A stretch of 64,000 bases of DNA from Anaeromicrobium sp. (GCF_025210435.1 NZ_JAOART010000119.1:1-64000), one strand, 5' to 3'. Counted from the stretch's first letter, positions 45,602 to 56,309 are shown. Numbers and translations are program-made. The notes: generated by a model from the letters alone, not told the origin.

Positions 45602-45841
45602 AACATTCATATGATTAGTTTTTATACCATCTAAACCACTTAATTCATTCATCATAGTATTTATTCTATTCATATCTCCCCTTAGATTTAAGGTTATCAA
45701 ACCATGGTTAACCTCCTCAGGATCATGAATACCAAACCTACCTACAATCATATCTCCATTTTCAGTTAAAATTTCCTGTACCCTTGGTGCTGAATCTGTG
45801 CGATGATCCACATGTATACTAAGCACACTTAAATTGTCCAT
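45599..45841 (-). CDS. TM1266-like iron-only hydrogenase system regulator
   Basis: An 80-residue ACT-like protein: VLSIHVDHRTDSAPRVQEIL, TENGDMIVGRFGIHD and NRINTMMNELSGLDGIKTNH match the TM1266 family, often found with [FeFe] hydrogenase genes. No hydrogenase maturation genes lie next to it; the nearest hydrogenase-like gene is at 17226. AGAGGAGG precedes the ATG. The biochemical role of the family is unknown; a small-molecule sensor is a common suggestion. Confidence 0.85.
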   Translation of the reverse strand: MDNLSVLSIHVDHRTDSAPRVQEILTENGDMIVGRFGIHDPEEVNHGLITLNLRGDMNRINTMMNELSGLDGIKTNHMNV

Positions 45842-45920
45842 ATTTTTATCCTCCTCTATACACTTTTTATGATATTATTAACATGAACATGACATTTTTA
45901 TACATGAAGAAGGTGACAAT

Positions 45921-46529
45921 ATGGATTTAAATGAAATAATTAATAGGGTTGAAAACAGCCCCCCTAAAATAGAGGGCATTCATAGGGAATTTTCTGTTTT
46001 AATCCCCCTTATAGAAGTGGATAACAGGCTCCATGTCCTCTTTGAAGTAAGATCTAGTAACTTAAAAGTACAGCCCAATGAAATATGTTTCCCTGGTGGA
46101 AAGGTTGAAAAAAATGAGTCTTATAAGGAATGTGCCCTTAGAGAAACAAGAGAAGAACTAAATATTCCTATGGATTCTATAGATTTAATTGGAAAGTTAG
46201 ACACATTAGTTCTTCCTTATAATTTAACTATTTACCCATTTTGTGGTAAAATCAATGAAAATATTGAACATATTTCCTATAGCAAGGATGAAGTATCTAG
46301 TATATTTAGTGTTCCATTAAAGTTTTTCCTAGATAAGAATCCAGATACTTATAATACCCACATAAAAGTTTACACAGATGAACAATTCCCCCACCATCTC
46401 ATCTCAGGAGGAAGGGATTACAATTGGAGAGTTGGCACATACCCTGTTTACTTCTATAAGTATAACGAACATATAATTTGGGGAATCACAGCTAAAATCA
46501 TTAAAAATTTTATAGATATAATCAAATAA
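45921..46529 (+). CDS. NUDIX hydrolase, CoA pyrophosphatase-like (NudL/YeaB)
   Basis: A 202-residue NUDIX enzyme. The Nudix box is GGKVEKNESYKECALRETRE, followed by EL, at about residues 57-78, and NEICFPGG just before it is the added motif of the NudL/CoA-diphosphatase group. These enzymes cleave CoA or related diphosphates. GAAGGTGA precedes the ATG. No terminator is seen after it; MITE-A copy 2 starts 12 bp after the stop. Confidence 0.9.
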   Translation: MDLNEIINRVENSPPKIEGIHREFSVLIPLIEVDNRLHVLFEVRSSNLKVQPNEICFPGGKVEKNESYKECALRETREELNIPMDSIDLIGKLDTLVLPYNLTIYPFCGKINENIEHISYSKDEVSSIFSVPLKFFLDKNPDTYNTHIKVYTDEQFPHHLISGGRDYNWRVGTYPVYFYKYNEHIIWGITAKIIKNFIDIIK

Positions 46530-46540
46530 TTTTAGTGGTA

Positions 46541-46775
46541 TAAATTTCGTAGCACTAAGTTTTCTTTATACAGTAACTTGCCTACAAGGGAAAATATATT
46601 GAAAATTTTTGAAATTGAGGAACGTCACAACATCCTATGCTATTTGAACATGAGCCATGAACCTATCTACTAAGATTCACACTTTCGCTTGTGACAAGGA
46701 CTTCAATGGAAAAAATTTTCAATATATTTTCCTGAAGTAGGCTCAAATAAAGCAAGTTTATGAATACAAAATCTA
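46541..46775. mobile_element. MITE-A copy 2
   Basis: An intact 235-bp copy from TAAATTT to AAATCTA, flanked by TA on each side. The arms pair as in copy 1, but GGAAAATATATTGAAAAT replaces GGAAAATATATTGGAAAT, and the opposite arm has the matching change. The stretch from here to 46977 is otherwise AT-rich with no gene. Confidence 0.85.
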
Positions 46776-46977
46776 TATATTTTTCACAAAATGAATTTAA
46801 TTATTGTGAATTTTGGGTAACATTAATAAAAGGACCTTTTCTTCCCATAAATTTATGAAAAAATGTATTAAATTTATACCCTATAGCATATTATGAAATT
46901 AAACCAAATGAGTTCTTATAGTTTTAAAAATGATCTTTAAATTATTTGAATAAATGAAATCAACAAGGAGGAATGTT

Positions 46978-47703
46978 ATGAATGTTGGAGCTTTTTTAGA
47001 CATAGATGGCACATTATATAGAGATTCATTAATGGTAGAACACTTTAAAAAATTATTAAAATATGAAGTAATAGATGCTTCCCTATGGCACACCCATGCT
47101 AAAGAAACCTACTCTAATTGGGATAAAAGACAAGGAAACTACGATGATTATCTCCTAGAAATCGCCAATATATACTTAACTTCCATGAAAGGTTTAAACC
47201 AAGATCATATGGAGTTTATATCTAATCAGGTAATAAAGTTAAAGGGAGATAGGGTATATAGATATACTAGATCTCGTATTGATTGGCATAGGAAGGAAGG
47301 TCATAAAATAATATTTATATCAGGAAGTCCTGAATATTTAGTTTCTAAAATGGCTCAAAAGTATTATGCCACAGATTATAGGGGAACAAACTATGTAGTT
47401 GATCATAAGGGTAATTTCACAGGTGAAATAAATCAAATGTGGGATGCGGATAATAAAAGGAATGCAATTTTAGATTTCACCAAAAAATATAACATAGATT
47501 TATCTAAAAGTTATTCCTATGGAGATACAAATGGAGATTATTCCATGTTTAAAATGGTTGGTAATCCCATAGCCATAAATCCAACAAAGGAATTACTCAC
47601 TAATATTAAATCTGATGAGGATTTATCTAAGAAGATAAAATTAATTGTTGAAAGAAAAGATGTTATATATGAAATTGATCCATCTGTAACTACCTTTTAT
47701 TGA
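46978..47703 (+). CDS. HAD-IB family phosphatase (SerB-like)
   Basis: A 241-residue HAD hydrolase. Motif I is FLDIDGTLYRDSL (nucleophile Asp), motif II FISGSPEYL, motif III Lys and motif IV YGDTNGDYSM. The helical cap between motif I and II fits subclass IB, which includes phosphoserine phosphatase and similar phosphomonoesterases. The substrate is unknown. The AAGGAGG site sets the ATG at 46978; upstream codons to 46954 are in frame but lack a site. Confidence 0.9.
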   Translation: MNVGAFLDIDGTLYRDSLMVEHFKKLLKYEVIDASLWHTHAKETYSNWDKRQGNYDDYLLEIANIYLTSMKGLNQDHMEFISNQVIKLKGDRVYRYTRSRIDWHRKEGHKIIFISGSPEYLVSKMAQKYYATDYRGTNYVVDHKGNFTGEINQMWDADNKRNAILDFTKKYNIDLSKSYSYGDTNGDYSMFKMVGNPIAINPTKELLTNIKSDEDLSKKIKLIVERKDVIYEIDPSVTTFY

Positions 47704-47705
47704 GC

Positions 47706-47738
47706 AAAAAAATTTGGGCCAATTGAAGGCCCAATTTT
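47706..47738 (+). terminator. Terminator after the HAD gene
   Basis: TTGGGCC and GGCCCAA pair around AATTGAA, with flanking A and T runs. Confidence 0.85.
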
Positions 47739-47828
47739 GCAATTCGAACTTAAAAAGAGGAGTTCTCTTCTCATATTAAAGAGATTCTACACTTAAAGTC
47801 CAATTCCTTCTGTTATACATGTTTTTTT

Positions 47829-49901
47829 CTAATTTATTCCATATCTCCATAATTTTTCATAAAGACTCGATCTACTTATATCCAGTATTTTGGCTGCTTT
47901 AGTCCTATTCCCCCCTACTTTTTTTAGACACTTTAATATGGCTTCCTTTTCAGCTTCATCTAAAATCTTTCTAAGGGGTTTATCATCTTTAATTATATTA
48001 GAACCACTATCCATATTAGTAATATGCATTGGCAAATTTTCTATACCAATCTTCTTTCCATAATCTACTAGATTTATGGCCCTTTCTAATACATTTTCTA
48101 ATTCTCTAACATTCCCAGGCCAAGAATATGTGTTTAACCATTTCATAGCTTCATTAGAAATTCCAGACACATAGTTTCCTACTCTTTTAGATAATTTAAG
48201 TAGAAGGTATTTAACCAGATGATCTAAATCTTCAATCCTATCCCTTAAAGGAGGAACATTTATACTCATAACATTTAACCTATAATATAAATCTTCTCTA
48301 AATTGATTATTCTTTACCATTTCTTCTAAATCCCTATTAGTTGCAGCTACAATTCTTACATCTAATTTAATACTCTTAGTACCTCCAACTCGTTCCACTT
48401 CCTTTTCTTGAAGAACCCGAAGAAGTTTAGCCTGCATACTTTGTGGCATATCTCCTATTTCATCTAAAAATATACTTCCTCCATTGGCTAATTCGAATTT
48501 ACCTATTTTACCACCCTTTTTGGCTCCAGTAAATGCCCCTTCCTCATATCCAAATAGCTCTGATTCTAAAAGTTCATCAGGTATGGCAGCACAATTTACT
48601 TTTATAAAAGGTCCCATATTCCTCTTACTAGATTTATGGATAGCATGGGCAAATAATTCCTTTCCCGTACCACTTTCTCCCCTTATTAATACATTAGAGC
48701 TGGTATGGCTAGCCTTTTGGGCGAGATATTTGGTTTCTGTAAGCTTATTACTTTTACCTATAATATTGTCAAAACTATATTTTGTTTCACTAACTTCCTT
48801 TAATGCATTTTTATAGTATTTTAATTCCCTTTCTATCTGGCTGATCTTACTGGCTAATACATTTATCTCATTTAAATCTTTAAAAAGGATTTTTCCTATG
48901 GCACCTATTACCTTTGACTCTTTTAGTATAGGAGTTCTCATAACTACCACATTTTTATCCCTGATTTTTTGGATTTGGCCAAATTCTTCTTTACCTGTTT
49001 TTGCCACTATATGGACCCTGGTGCCTTCTATTATATCTGTAACATGTTTGCCTATTACCTTTTTTCTCTCAACTCCTAAAAATTGAGCATAAGGCTCATT
49101 CATCATGGTAATGTATCCATCCTTGTTTACTACCACAATACCATCATAGGCATTATTTATAATACTTCTAAGAACTTCTGTCGCATTCTTTTCTGCTTCT
49201 AAAGCCTTTTTAACTTTCCTTAAATTACTTATATCTTGAAAAATTGCAACAGCTCCTACAACTACTCCTTCCTTAACAACAGGAGTAGTGTTTATACTCA
49301 AATTCCTATCATTAAGGATCTTTTCCCTACCTAAAGCCCCTTTTCCACTTTCTAAAACCTTTACTAATCTACACTCTTGTAGTACTTCTTGTATGTTTCT
49401 TCCTATATTTTTTTGTCCTTCTAATCCTAGTATATTTTCTGCCGAATCGTTGCAAACTACAATTTCTTTGTCCCTATTTATGGCCAATATTCCATTATAA
49501 GTAGAATCTATTATGGCATTAAATTCATTAGTCAAATATTGTTGAGTTCTTAAATAATCCTCTGTAATATTTTTCGTGTTTATTTTCCCTCTATACTTTT
49601 GAGATCTATCTACTACTATTATGGGATTTTTTAAATACTTTATCGCTTTCTCTACTGGATCATCTTCCTGAATAGTTTTAAAATCAGAAATTATGCAATC
49701 TTCAATTCTGCCAAATGAAAGTGTATTATCTGTTAACATATCATATATGGTATTTTTTAATATTACACCTAACACTTTCTTTTCTTCATCTGTTACAGTA
49801 ATAAATTCTTCTTCGCTTCCCTTAAAAATATTTATTACATTTTCATTTAAATTTTGCTCGTTTAAACAAATTCCTTTATCTATATAATCCTTGACTTTCA
49901 C
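47829..49901 (-). CDS. Sigma-54-dependent transcriptional activator with CBS and two PAS domains
   Basis: A 690-residue bacterial enhancer-binding protein. Residues 1-115 look like a CBS pair, about 125-235 and 245-345 are PAS domains ([40 protein letters not shown]), 378-605 the AAA+ domain (Walker A GESGTGKE at about 408, GAFTGA at about 455, Walker B FLDEIGD at about 478), and the Fis-type helix-turn-helix ends the protein ([20 protein letters not shown]). It starts with a GTG behind AAGGAGG. It would activate RpoN-dependent promoters in response to a cytosolic signal; I could not identify a -24/-12 target near it. Confidence 0.95.
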   Translation of the reverse strand: MKVKDYIDKGICLNEQNLNENVINIFKGSEEEFITVTDEEKKVLGVILKNTIYDMLTDNTLSFGRIEDCIISDFKTIQEDDPVEKAIKYLKNPIIVVDRSQKYRGKINTKNITEDYLRTQQYLTNEFNAIIDSTYNGILAINRDKEIVVCNDSAENILGLEGQKNIGRNIQEVLQECRLVKVLESGKGALGREKILNDRNLSINTTPVVKEGVVVGAVAIFQDISNLRKVKKALEAEKNATEVLRSIINNAYDGIVVVNKDGYITMMNEPYAQFLGVERKKVIGKHVTDIIEGTRVHIVAKTGKEEFGQIQKIRDKNVVVMRTPILKESKVIGAIGKILFKDLNEINVLASKISQIERELKYYKNALKEVSETKYSFDNIIGKSNKLTETKYLAQKASHTSSNVLIRGESGTGKELFAHAIHKSSKRNMGPFIKVNCAAIPDELLESELFGYEEGAFTGAKKGGKIGKFELANGGSIFLDEIGDMPQSMQAKLLRVLQEKEVERVGGTKSIKLDVRIVAATNRDLEEMVKNNQFREDLYYRLNVMSINVPPLRDRIEDLDHLVKYLLLKLSKRVGNYVSGISNEAMKWLNTYSWPGNVRELENVLERAINLVDYGKKIGIENLPMHITNMDSGSNIIKDDKPLRKILDEAEKEAILKCLKKVGGNRTKAAKILDISRSSLYEKLWRYGIN

Positions 49902-50031
49902 TGGCTTGCCTCCTTAATTTCAACAACCATTAAGATTATTTAATTATATCATAATCTATCTTCCTTTTGTTTTACGTTTATCTTTTCACAATTTTTACAA
50001 ATATTATGATAAGTACCAAAATCCTTTTATT

Positions 50032-50092
50032 AGCCATATGGAAAAATACTTCAACTAAGCAGCACAATGGCTAATTTATTTTGAATTTGCCT
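50032..50092. mobile_element. Short diverged MITE-B-like element
   Basis: AGCCATATGGAAAAATACTT and its imperfect complement end in TTTGCCT; GGCTAATTTATTTTGAAT inside resembles the MITE-B right arm. It is near-palindromic over 61 bp and lies just after the terminator of the gene at 50127. Confidence 0.5.
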
Positions 50093-50099
50093 AAACACC

Positions 50100-50128
50100 A
50101 AAAGCTGTGTCCTAGGACACAGCTTTTT
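50100..50128 (-). terminator. Palindromic terminator after the gene at 50127
   Basis: AAAAGCTGTGTCCT is followed directly by AGGACACAGCTTTT; the stem includes the stop codon region of the minus-strand gene. Confidence 0.85.
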
Positions 50129-51029
50129 AAGATTTCTTTATATTATGATAAATTACTAAAAATAATATAAATATACCAGAATTCATTAATATAAAACTTC
50201 TATAGGAAAATTTCTTTTTTTCCATAGGTTTTTTATCTATTTCTTTAACAATTAATTTTTCTTCATATATTTGGGGAAGATTTTTAATTTCTTTTTTAGC
50301 CCATATATAAAGGCCACTTTTTTTATCTCCCCTAAGACTTTTCTTAAAGTCTTCTAAAACCTTATCCATGTTGCCAAGTTCCTTGTTAGCCATTATATTA
50401 TAATAAATATTTCTATTTTCAATAATATAACCTGTTTTAAAGTTTTCAATGGCCCTTTCATAATCTTTCATTTCATAAAAAAACCTACCAGTATAATATT
50501 CTACTATATACTTTAATTTTAAATCTTCCTCGTCTTTACTATCTAATTGTAGGTCCTTTAGTTTCTTTGTGAAATCTTTAAAATTCTTTTCTTCATAATA
50601 TTTAATAAGCTCTAGGATATGACCTTTATCATCTAATGGTTCTTTTCCTAATTTATTCTTGAAATATTCCTCATACTCAATTACTAAATCATAATCCTTT
50701 TCAACTTCATAGGCCTCTATTATGACCATACCTTCATCTGGTCTTATATGTACATAAAAATTAGGATTATCTACCATATCTTCCTTATTAAAATATAAGT
50801 TCTGAGGGTCTATGCTTTTATTAAAGTTTATTTTAAATTTTGCCATCTGTCCCTTTTCAATTTCTATTGGAATATATATCCTATCTAAATTCACATCTTT
50901 ACCTATTATCTTTTCTACTTCATTATACTCATCTTTAATTTCAATCCTAATAGTATCTTCATTTCCATAGGCAAAACCATTGGAAATTAAGACTATAAAT
51001 ATTAATACGATTATTCCAATTCTTTTCAT
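50127..51029 (-). CDS. Exported TPR-containing protein with C-terminal membrane anchor
   Basis: A 300-residue protein not matched to a named family. It has a signal peptide (MKRIGIIVLIFIVLISNGFA), a beta-rich part to about residue 120 (IPIEIEKGQMAKFKINF), a TPR-like helical part at about 130-235 (YIVEYYTGRFFYEMKDYERA), and a C-terminal span (FILMNSGIFILFLVIYH). It is therefore an envelope protein facing outwards. The ATG lies 3 bp after the stop of the gene at 51033 and uses GAGGAG within it, so the two are coupled. Function unknown. Confidence 0.7.
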   Translation of the reverse strand: MKRIGIIVLIFIVLISNGFAYGNEDTIRIEIKDEYNEVEKIIGKDVNLDRIYIPIEIEKGQMAKFKINFNKSIDPQNLYFNKEDMVDNPNFYVHIRPDEGMVIIEAYEVEKDYDLVIEYEEYFKNKLGKEPLDDKGHILELIKYYEEKNFKDFTKKLKDLQLDSKDEEDLKLKYIVEYYTGRFFYEMKDYERAIENFKTGYIIENRNIYYNIMANKELGNMDKVLEDFKKSLRGDKKSGLYIWAKKEIKNLPQIYEEKLIVKEIDKKPMEKKKFSYRSFILMNSGIFILFLVIYHNIKKS

Positions 51030-51032
51030 TAA

Positions 51033-51647
51033 TTACTCCTCAATTGCCATTTCCTTAAGCTCTATTTGCCCTGCAAAATTCCAACCATCTTCCTTCACAA
51101 ATTTTAGTACATAGGCATAACTTAGGCTATCATATCCTTCTACTACATTTACATAGGCTACCTTTTCGTCCCTATAATTTATATTTTCATATTTTACTTC
51201 TTTTAATATTCCCTTTTTAGGATTCTTTTTAATATGATTCAGCCTAAGTATTGTATAACCATCTGGAAGAAAACTCAAATACCTATCTGATGCTATTTCA
51301 CCTATGTATTTTGCTCCTTCATCAAAGGATATGCTCTTACTATTAACATATTCAATTATATTCTTCCAGTTTCCAAAAGCACCTTCAACCGTAGTTCTTT
51401 TTCTATCTTTTATCACGTCTTCTTCTCTTATGACTACTACTTCTTCTTGTATTTCTTCTTGTATTTTTTCTTGTATTTTTTCTTCTACCTTAACTTCTTC
51501 TACATCTTCTACTATTTCCACAATTTCTTCTTGAGCATTAGAGTCATTAAATAATAATGAATTGCCTAGAAATAGGCCTAATACTCCTCCCATATTTACA
51601 AAGAGAAATATTATTAATATACTTATAATTTTGCTTTTTTGTTCCAT
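51033..51647 (-). CDS. Membrane-anchored protein with Glu-rich stalk, unknown function
   Basis: A 204-residue protein with an N-terminal membrane anchor (IISILIIFLFVNMGGVLGLF), then a repetitive acidic stalk at about 40-72 (EKIQEKIQEEIQEEVVV), and a small alpha/beta C-terminal domain at about 88-200 (FGNWKNIIEYVNSKSISFDE; VAYVNVVEGYDSLSYAYVLK). The stalk would hold the domain away from the membrane. First gene of a two-gene unit with 50127-51029; GGAGTAGG precedes the ATG. Not recognised. Confidence 0.65.
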   Translation of the reverse strand: MEQKSKIISILIIFLFVNMGGVLGLFLGNSLLFNDSNAQEEIVEIVEDVEEVKVEEKIQEKIQEEIQEEVVVIREEDVIKDRKRTTVEGAFGNWKNIIEYVNSKSISFDEGAKYIGEIASDRYLSFLPDGYTILRLNHIKKNPKKGILKEVKYENINYRDEKVAYVNVVEGYDSLSYAYVLKFVKEDGWNFAGQIELKEMAIEE

Positions 51648-51803
51648 AACCTACTCCTTTTGTAAAAATCGTATGCCATCCACATTCTAGCGATTTATTC
51701 ATACTTTGTAAACATATTAACTTTCTTATTTACAAACATTTAACTTTACTCTTATATAATTTGACGTTTTATTTCAAATCCCTTCATATATTTCATTATT
51801 TTT

Positions 51804-51959
51804 TTATGTATAACAAAACATCCCAACCACATTCCTAGTTGAAAATTGTAAATAAAACTTTTTTTCACCTTTCCTCATTAAATCATTCAATATTTCTCTA
51901 AACTCAGAAGCTTCTTCTACTTCAAAATTTTTTGGTATCAATACATTTGTCTCACTCAT
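51804..51959 (-). pseudogene. Truncated STAS-domain (anti-anti-sigma) protein
   Basis: A 51-codon frame whose sequence fits the first half of an RsbV/SpoIIAA-type STAS domain: MSETNVLIPKNFEVEEASEF, then REILNDLMRKGEKKFYLQFS. It then diverges (TRNVVGMFCYT) and stops before the conserved DSSGLG-type segment that carries the phosphorylated serine. A GAGGTGA site overlaps the end of the chemoreceptor gene, 11 bp upstream, so it was clearly the last gene of that operon. No remnant of the missing half is found in the next 150 bases, so a deletion is likely. An RsbW-like kinase and a PP2C phosphatase are in the same operon. Confidence 0.6.
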
Positions 51960-51970
51960 TGATTTTCACC

Positions 51971-53965
51971 TCAAATTTTAAATTTTTCTACAAGGCTATT
52001 TAAACTATTTGCCATAGCACTTGTTTCTTCTGAAGTAGCCGCAAGATTTTGTATCATGGAAGCTTGCTCTTCGGCTCCTGCAGCAACATCCTGACTATTG
52101 GCTGTTGTACTTTCAGTAACAGTTGCCACAGAATCAATCAACTTGATGATTTCATCAGAGCTTGCCACTTCATCTTTTGTAACATCTACTATTTGATTTA
52201 TATCTTTTCCTATTTGTTCTACTGCATTTATTATACTAATAAATGCTTCATCCGTTTCATTTGCCACACTTACTCCATTTTCTACTACCTGCTTACCTAA
52301 CTCCATTGAGTCTACAGCTTTATCTATTTGTGCTACCATTTCATTTACTAATGACCCTATCTCATTTGCACCAACATTGGTTTGATCTGAAAGCTTTCGA
52401 ACTTCATCAGCTACCACCGTAAACCCTTTTCCATGCTCACCTGCACGTGCTGCCTCAATTGCAGCATTTAATGCTAATAAATTAGTTTGTGCTGAAATTT
52501 CATTAATAGTGCTAATGATTCCACTTACCTTTACTGAAAGTTCATTTACTATCTTTAGTATATCTGCTGTTTCATTTGATACTTTATTAATATTTTTAAT
52601 AGCCTCAGCTGTTCTGTTTACTCTTACTCTTCCTAATTTTGCAACATCCATAGTATGTTCAGCGTTATTTTTTGCCTTAATAGCTTTATTTTTGGCTATC
52701 TGAATTAAACTCGAAAGCTCCACTAAAACTTCAGAAGTTTCAATGATTGAATTATTTTGCCTCTCTGCATTATTTGCAACATCTTGAATACTTGTAGCAA
52801 TTTCTTCTGTTGATAAACTTATTTCTTCTGAAGAGGCAGATATTTCCTCAGATGCTACTGCTAGTTCTTCTGCACCCTTTCTAACATGCCTTATTATATC
52901 TGATTGATGTTCTAACATATCATTAAAAAATTCCCCTAATGTCTGTATTTCATCCTTTGTAGTTATTTTAGCTCTCACTACTAAATCACCATTTCCTGCT
53001 TTTACCATTAATTTTTCCAATTCTTTTATTGGATTTATTATATTTTTTGTTGTTAGAAAATATGCTAAAATAATGGAAATAACTAAAGATAATAGGGTGA
53101 TTATGATTGTATCCTTCTTAATTTCTATTGCTCCAGACATATAATCGTCATAGTTGGCTACTACTGCCAAAACCCAATTATTTACTGGAACAAATCTTAT
53201 GAATTTATAAGAGCCTTCATCTGTATAATATCCTTCACCAGGCTCACCAGACTTAATTTTTTGTGCTAATTCTTTTAATTCAATATTGTCCGTATCACTT
53301 AGATTTTCCTTTAGAATTTTTTCATCTTTAGGATGATAAACAAATAATCCATTTTTATCAATCATATATGCATGCCCGTTTTCACCAATCTTTATTTCAG
53401 ATACATATTCATATATATTTTCAATTTTAATGCTTCCAATTATTGTCCCTACAATATTATTGTCAATTATAATAGGATATGCAATAGCTATTACAGGTTC
53501 ATTAGTAATCTTCGATATTATTATGTCACTCTGAGACCCAGAGCCCTTTAGAGCTTTTTTAACATAAACACGATCACTTAAATCCACTTCCAATTTTTCA
53601 TTTTTATTACTTATAATCCCTTTACCTGATTTATCTGTAATAATTAACATTTCTATCTGATCACTATTTTCTTTCTGGGCTTTTGACAGATACTCAAATA
53701 CCTTAGAATCCACTGTACTATCTCCAGTAACACGTCTAGCTAAATTTTCGTTATAGCTTATAACTTGAATATACCTATTTGCTGAGTCTATAGTTAAATC
53801 TATAGCATTTGCTGTTTCCATAGCAATTTCTTTCATCTCTTCTTCAGTTATATTCTGAATTGAACTTGAAGCCATATTATAAGAAATAACTCCTTGGACA
53901 ATCAGTGGAATTGATATAAATATTAAAAACATTGAAATGAGTTTTGTTTTCAAGCTTATTTTCAT
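51971..53965 (-). CDS. Methyl-accepting chemotaxis protein with dCache sensor
   Basis: A 664-residue chemoreceptor: span at about 10-30, dCache ectodomain at about 35-275 ([46 protein letters not shown]), second span at about 285-305, HAMP ([20 protein letters not shown]), and a long signalling coiled coil with the conserved tip [20 protein letters not shown], then [16 protein letters not shown]. No C-terminal CheR-tethering pentapeptide. It follows the RsbW-like gene by 15 bp and precedes the STAS fragment, an unusual place for a chemoreceptor. Under the same c-di-GMP-I riboswitch as the phosphatase. Confidence 0.93.
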   Translation of the reverse strand: MKISLKTKLISMFLIFISIPLIVQGVISYNMASSSIQNITEEEMKEIAMETANAIDLTIDSANRYIQVISYNENLARRVTGDSTVDSKVFEYLSKAQKENSDQIEMLIITDKSGKGIISNKNEKLEVDLSDRVYVKKALKGSGSQSDIIISKITNEPVIAIAYPIIIDNNIVGTIIGSIKIENIYEYVSEIKIGENGHAYMIDKNGLFVYHPKDEKILKENLSDTDNIELKELAQKIKSGEPGEGYYTDEGSYKFIRFVPVNNWVLAVVANYDDYMSGAIEIKKDTIIITLLSLVISIILAYFLTTKNIINPIKELEKLMVKAGNGDLVVRAKITTKDEIQTLGEFFNDMLEHQSDIIRHVRKGAEELAVASEEISASSEEISLSTEEIATSIQDVANNAERQNNSIIETSEVLVELSSLIQIAKNKAIKAKNNAEHTMDVAKLGRVRVNRTAEAIKNINKVSNETADILKIVNELSVKVSGIISTINEISAQTNLLALNAAIEAARAGEHGKGFTVVADEVRKLSDQTNVGANEIGSLVNEMVAQIDKAVDSMELGKQVVENGVSVANETDEAFISIINAVEQIGKDINQIVDVTKDEVASSDEIIKLIDSVATVTESTTANSQDVAAGAEEQASMIQNLAATSEETSAMANSLNSLVEKFKI

Positions 53966-53980
53966 ATTTTATACTCCATT

Positions 53981-54385
53981 CTAGCATTTATTTTTTATAG
54001 TATTAATTTTTGTTTGTATAATCAAGGTGTTTCCAACAAATTCCATTTTATCCGTCATGGACTTTATTAAAAATAATCCTCTCCCAGAATCTCTCAATAA
54101 ATTTTCATCTGACATCTCATCTAAAATGGTTATATTTCCCACTCCTGTTCCAGAATCTTCTATCTCAAATTTAATAATTTTTCCGTTATATATATATCTT
54201 AAATATATAGGTTTATCTGAACTACTATTATTTCCATGCTTAAAAGCATTTGTTAAAGCTTCAGTAAGCATTACTCTAATATTAAAATCCTCATGAAAAG
54301 CTTGTATATCAGCAATAATTTTATCAATAACTTCTTTGTACTTTTCTAATCCATATAAAATATATTCATCCCTTTTGATTTTCAC
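53981..54385 (-). CDS. RsbW/SpoIIAB-like anti-sigma factor kinase (HATPase)
   Basis: A 134-residue HATPase_c protein. N box: LTEALTNAFKHGNNS; G1: EIEDSGTGVG; G2: SGRGLFLIKSMTDKMEF. This is the GHKL fold of serine-kinase anti-sigma factors that phosphorylate STAS proteins. I chose the GTG at 54385 with GAGGTGAT upstream; this places it 13 bp after the phosphatase stop. The longer frame to 54436 would overlap the phosphatase gene and lacks a site. With the PP2C and STAS genes it makes a partner-switching set; its target may be a sigma factor or another output. Confidence 0.88.
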   Translation of the reverse strand: MKIKRDEYILYGLEKYKEVIDKIIADIQAFHEDFNIRVMLTEALTNAFKHGNNSSSDKPIYLRYIYNGKIIKFEIEDSGTGVGNITILDEMSDENLLRDSGRGLFLIKSMTDKMEFVGNTLIIQTKINTIKNKC

Positions 54386-54398
54386 AATACCTATCACC

Positions 54399-56309
54399 TC
54401 ATTTAATTTCAAATATAAGTAGTGTACAATCATCATCTATTCCCTGCATATCTGTTGACTTATTGATCAAAATATTCTTTAGATTTTTTTTAAATTCCCC
54501 TATTGATTCTTTTTTTAAATATTTTTCTTTTATTGTTTCATCATCAAATACAGATTCCAATCCATCAGTAAAGAAATAAAATCTATCATTTGATTGAAAA
54601 TGGATTGTTTCTTGATCAAATATACTATCTTCAAACATACCTAAAAATGGACCTTTTATATATTTTTTTTCATAATATTCTTCATTGCCATATATAAATT
54701 CATTTAGTCCAGCTCCAGCAATTTTTGCAATATTTCTTTTAAAATCAAAACTAAAACAACAAGCTGCAATATACGTTTCATCAAAGAAGTTAGCTACTTT
54801 ATTGTTTAAATCATGAATTATATTGATAGGATTTTGACTAGTTACTACCGATTCATGGAATAAAACACTAAATGCAGAAGTGTTAAGTGCAGCTGTAACA
54901 CCTTTCCCACTTACATCATAGATTACTCCTACAACCATATTGTCATCAATTTTTTGCATCCTATAAAAGTCTCCACTAACTGTTTTTGAAGGCACATATA
55001 TTGTCTCCATGTTTACTCTGTTAGCAAGTGGGAATTTTTCTTGTAATGATTGTCTTTGCCATATGGCAGCTTTATGTACACCTGTTTCTTTTAGAACTTT
55101 TCTCATGTTAAACATTTCTTTTGCCATTATACCAATTTCATTTTTATTTCCCATTAATGGCTCTAAACAATGGTTATTCATAAAGTTAAAACGACTTGTC
55201 CTCTTAATTAATTGGGTTATTTTGACTATAGGCTCAGATATGGATTTCCCAAGATATAAGGCTATTAAAAAGGTAATACCCATGGATATGAATAATGCCA
55301 TTAATGTCATAATCAATTGTATTCTTAGTGATGAATAGACTTCTACTATGGGAACTGTAAAACCTAATATCCATCCACTATTTAAATGGGAATAACCTAA
55401 CATTTTTACTTTTCCGTCATATTCATAATTAATAACGCCTGAAGTATTTTTATCCATTTCTTCACTAATATATTTCAATCTTCCATTATGTATTGAGTTC
55501 AAATCCTCCTCGCCGTTAAAGATTGGATGGATTACAAACTCATATTCTTTATTCATTAAAAAAGCATATCCAGTATCATATATCTTTAATTTTTTGATGG
55601 TATTTTTCATAACCTCTATATTAATGTCCATACCAACTACACCGACGACAACATTTTCAATATATATTGGTTCTGTATAAGAAATTACTTTTATACCTAA
55701 ATCACCTTCATCATAGGGTTCGCTCCACACACCTTTTCTCATTTTTATAGGATCATAATACCACTTCATCTCCTTATTATCAGGATAAAAATATTCTATA
55801 TAAGAATCTTCAGAATCCGGATCTGGATCTGGATCTAATTTAATCATTTTGCCATTTCCTGACATATCCACATACCAAATCTCATGTACATCTTTTGTCA
55901 ATTGTGGATTAAACGTAAAATATACAGCTTCTATTTGATTGGTTGTATATAATCCCTGTTCTGTATTTGCTTCTTCTGCAACCTTTTTTATAACAGCATC
56001 CATCATTGATTCATATTCCTTTATATAAGCTTTAGGATTTCTATTCATCTTTTCCAAATCATAAGTTGCAGCAACATAATGATGTAGCGTATTTACAGAA
56101 CTTTCAATCATTTGAAAATCAGAATTAAAGTCATTGGAATAAGTCTGTGGAAGTAGGGTCAATTTCCTAATAACTTCTTTTTTTAAAAGGTTAAAATTTG
56201 TGAATAAACTAATGCTACTTACTAATACTCCCATAATTAGTGCACAACAAATCATGGCACATGTTATTTGTACTCGAATCTTATTTATAAACTTTATTTT
56301 TTTTATAAT
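54399..56309 (-). CDS. PP2C (SpoIIE/RsbU) phosphatase with dCache and HAMP domains
   Basis: About 636 residues. Membrane span at about 15-38, dCache ectodomain to about 325 (MKWYYDPIKMRKGVWSEPYD, IENVVVGVVGMDINIEVM), second span, HAMP, then a PP2C/SpoIIE domain (TVSGDFYRMQKID, GVIYDVSGKGVTAALNTS, FTDGLES, GIDDDCTLLIFE) with metal-binding aspartates. It would dephosphorylate a STAS protein in response to an external ligand. The first ATG (56255) has no ribosome site and begins inside the first span; extending the frame upstream adds IKKIKFINKIRVQITCA after an ATT or ATA codon at 56309/56306, preceded by GGAGG. A non-AUG start is therefore likely. Confidence 0.88.
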   Translation of the reverse strand: MIKKIKFINKIRVQITCAMICCALIMGVLVSSISLFTNFNLLKKEVIRKLTLLPQTYSNDFNSDFQMIESSVNTLHHYVAATYDLEKMNRNPKAYIKEYESMMDAVIKKVAEEANTEQGLYTTNQIEAVYFTFNPQLTKDVHEIWYVDMSGNGKMIKLDPDPDPDSEDSYIEYFYPDNKEMKWYYDPIKMRKGVWSEPYDEGDLGIKVISYTEPIYIENVVVGVVGMDINIEVMKNTIKKLKIYDTGYAFLMNKEYEFVIHPIFNGEEDLNSIHNGRLKYISEEMDKNTSGVINYEYDGKVKMLGYSHLNSGWILGFTVPIVEVYSSLRIQLIMTLMALFISMGITFLIALYLGKSISEPIVKITQLIKRTSRFNFMNNHCLEPLMGNKNEIGIMAKEMFNMRKVLKETGVHKAAIWQRQSLQEKFPLANRVNMETIYVPSKTVSGDFYRMQKIDDNMVVGVIYDVSGKGVTAALNTSAFSVLFHESVVTSQNPINIIHDLNNKVANFFDETYIAACCFSFDFKRNIAKIAGAGLNEFIYGNEEYYEKKYIKGPFLGMFEDSIFDQETIHFQSNDRFYFFTDGLESVFDDETIKEKYLKKESIGEFKKNLKNILINKSTDMQGIDDDCTLLIFEIK

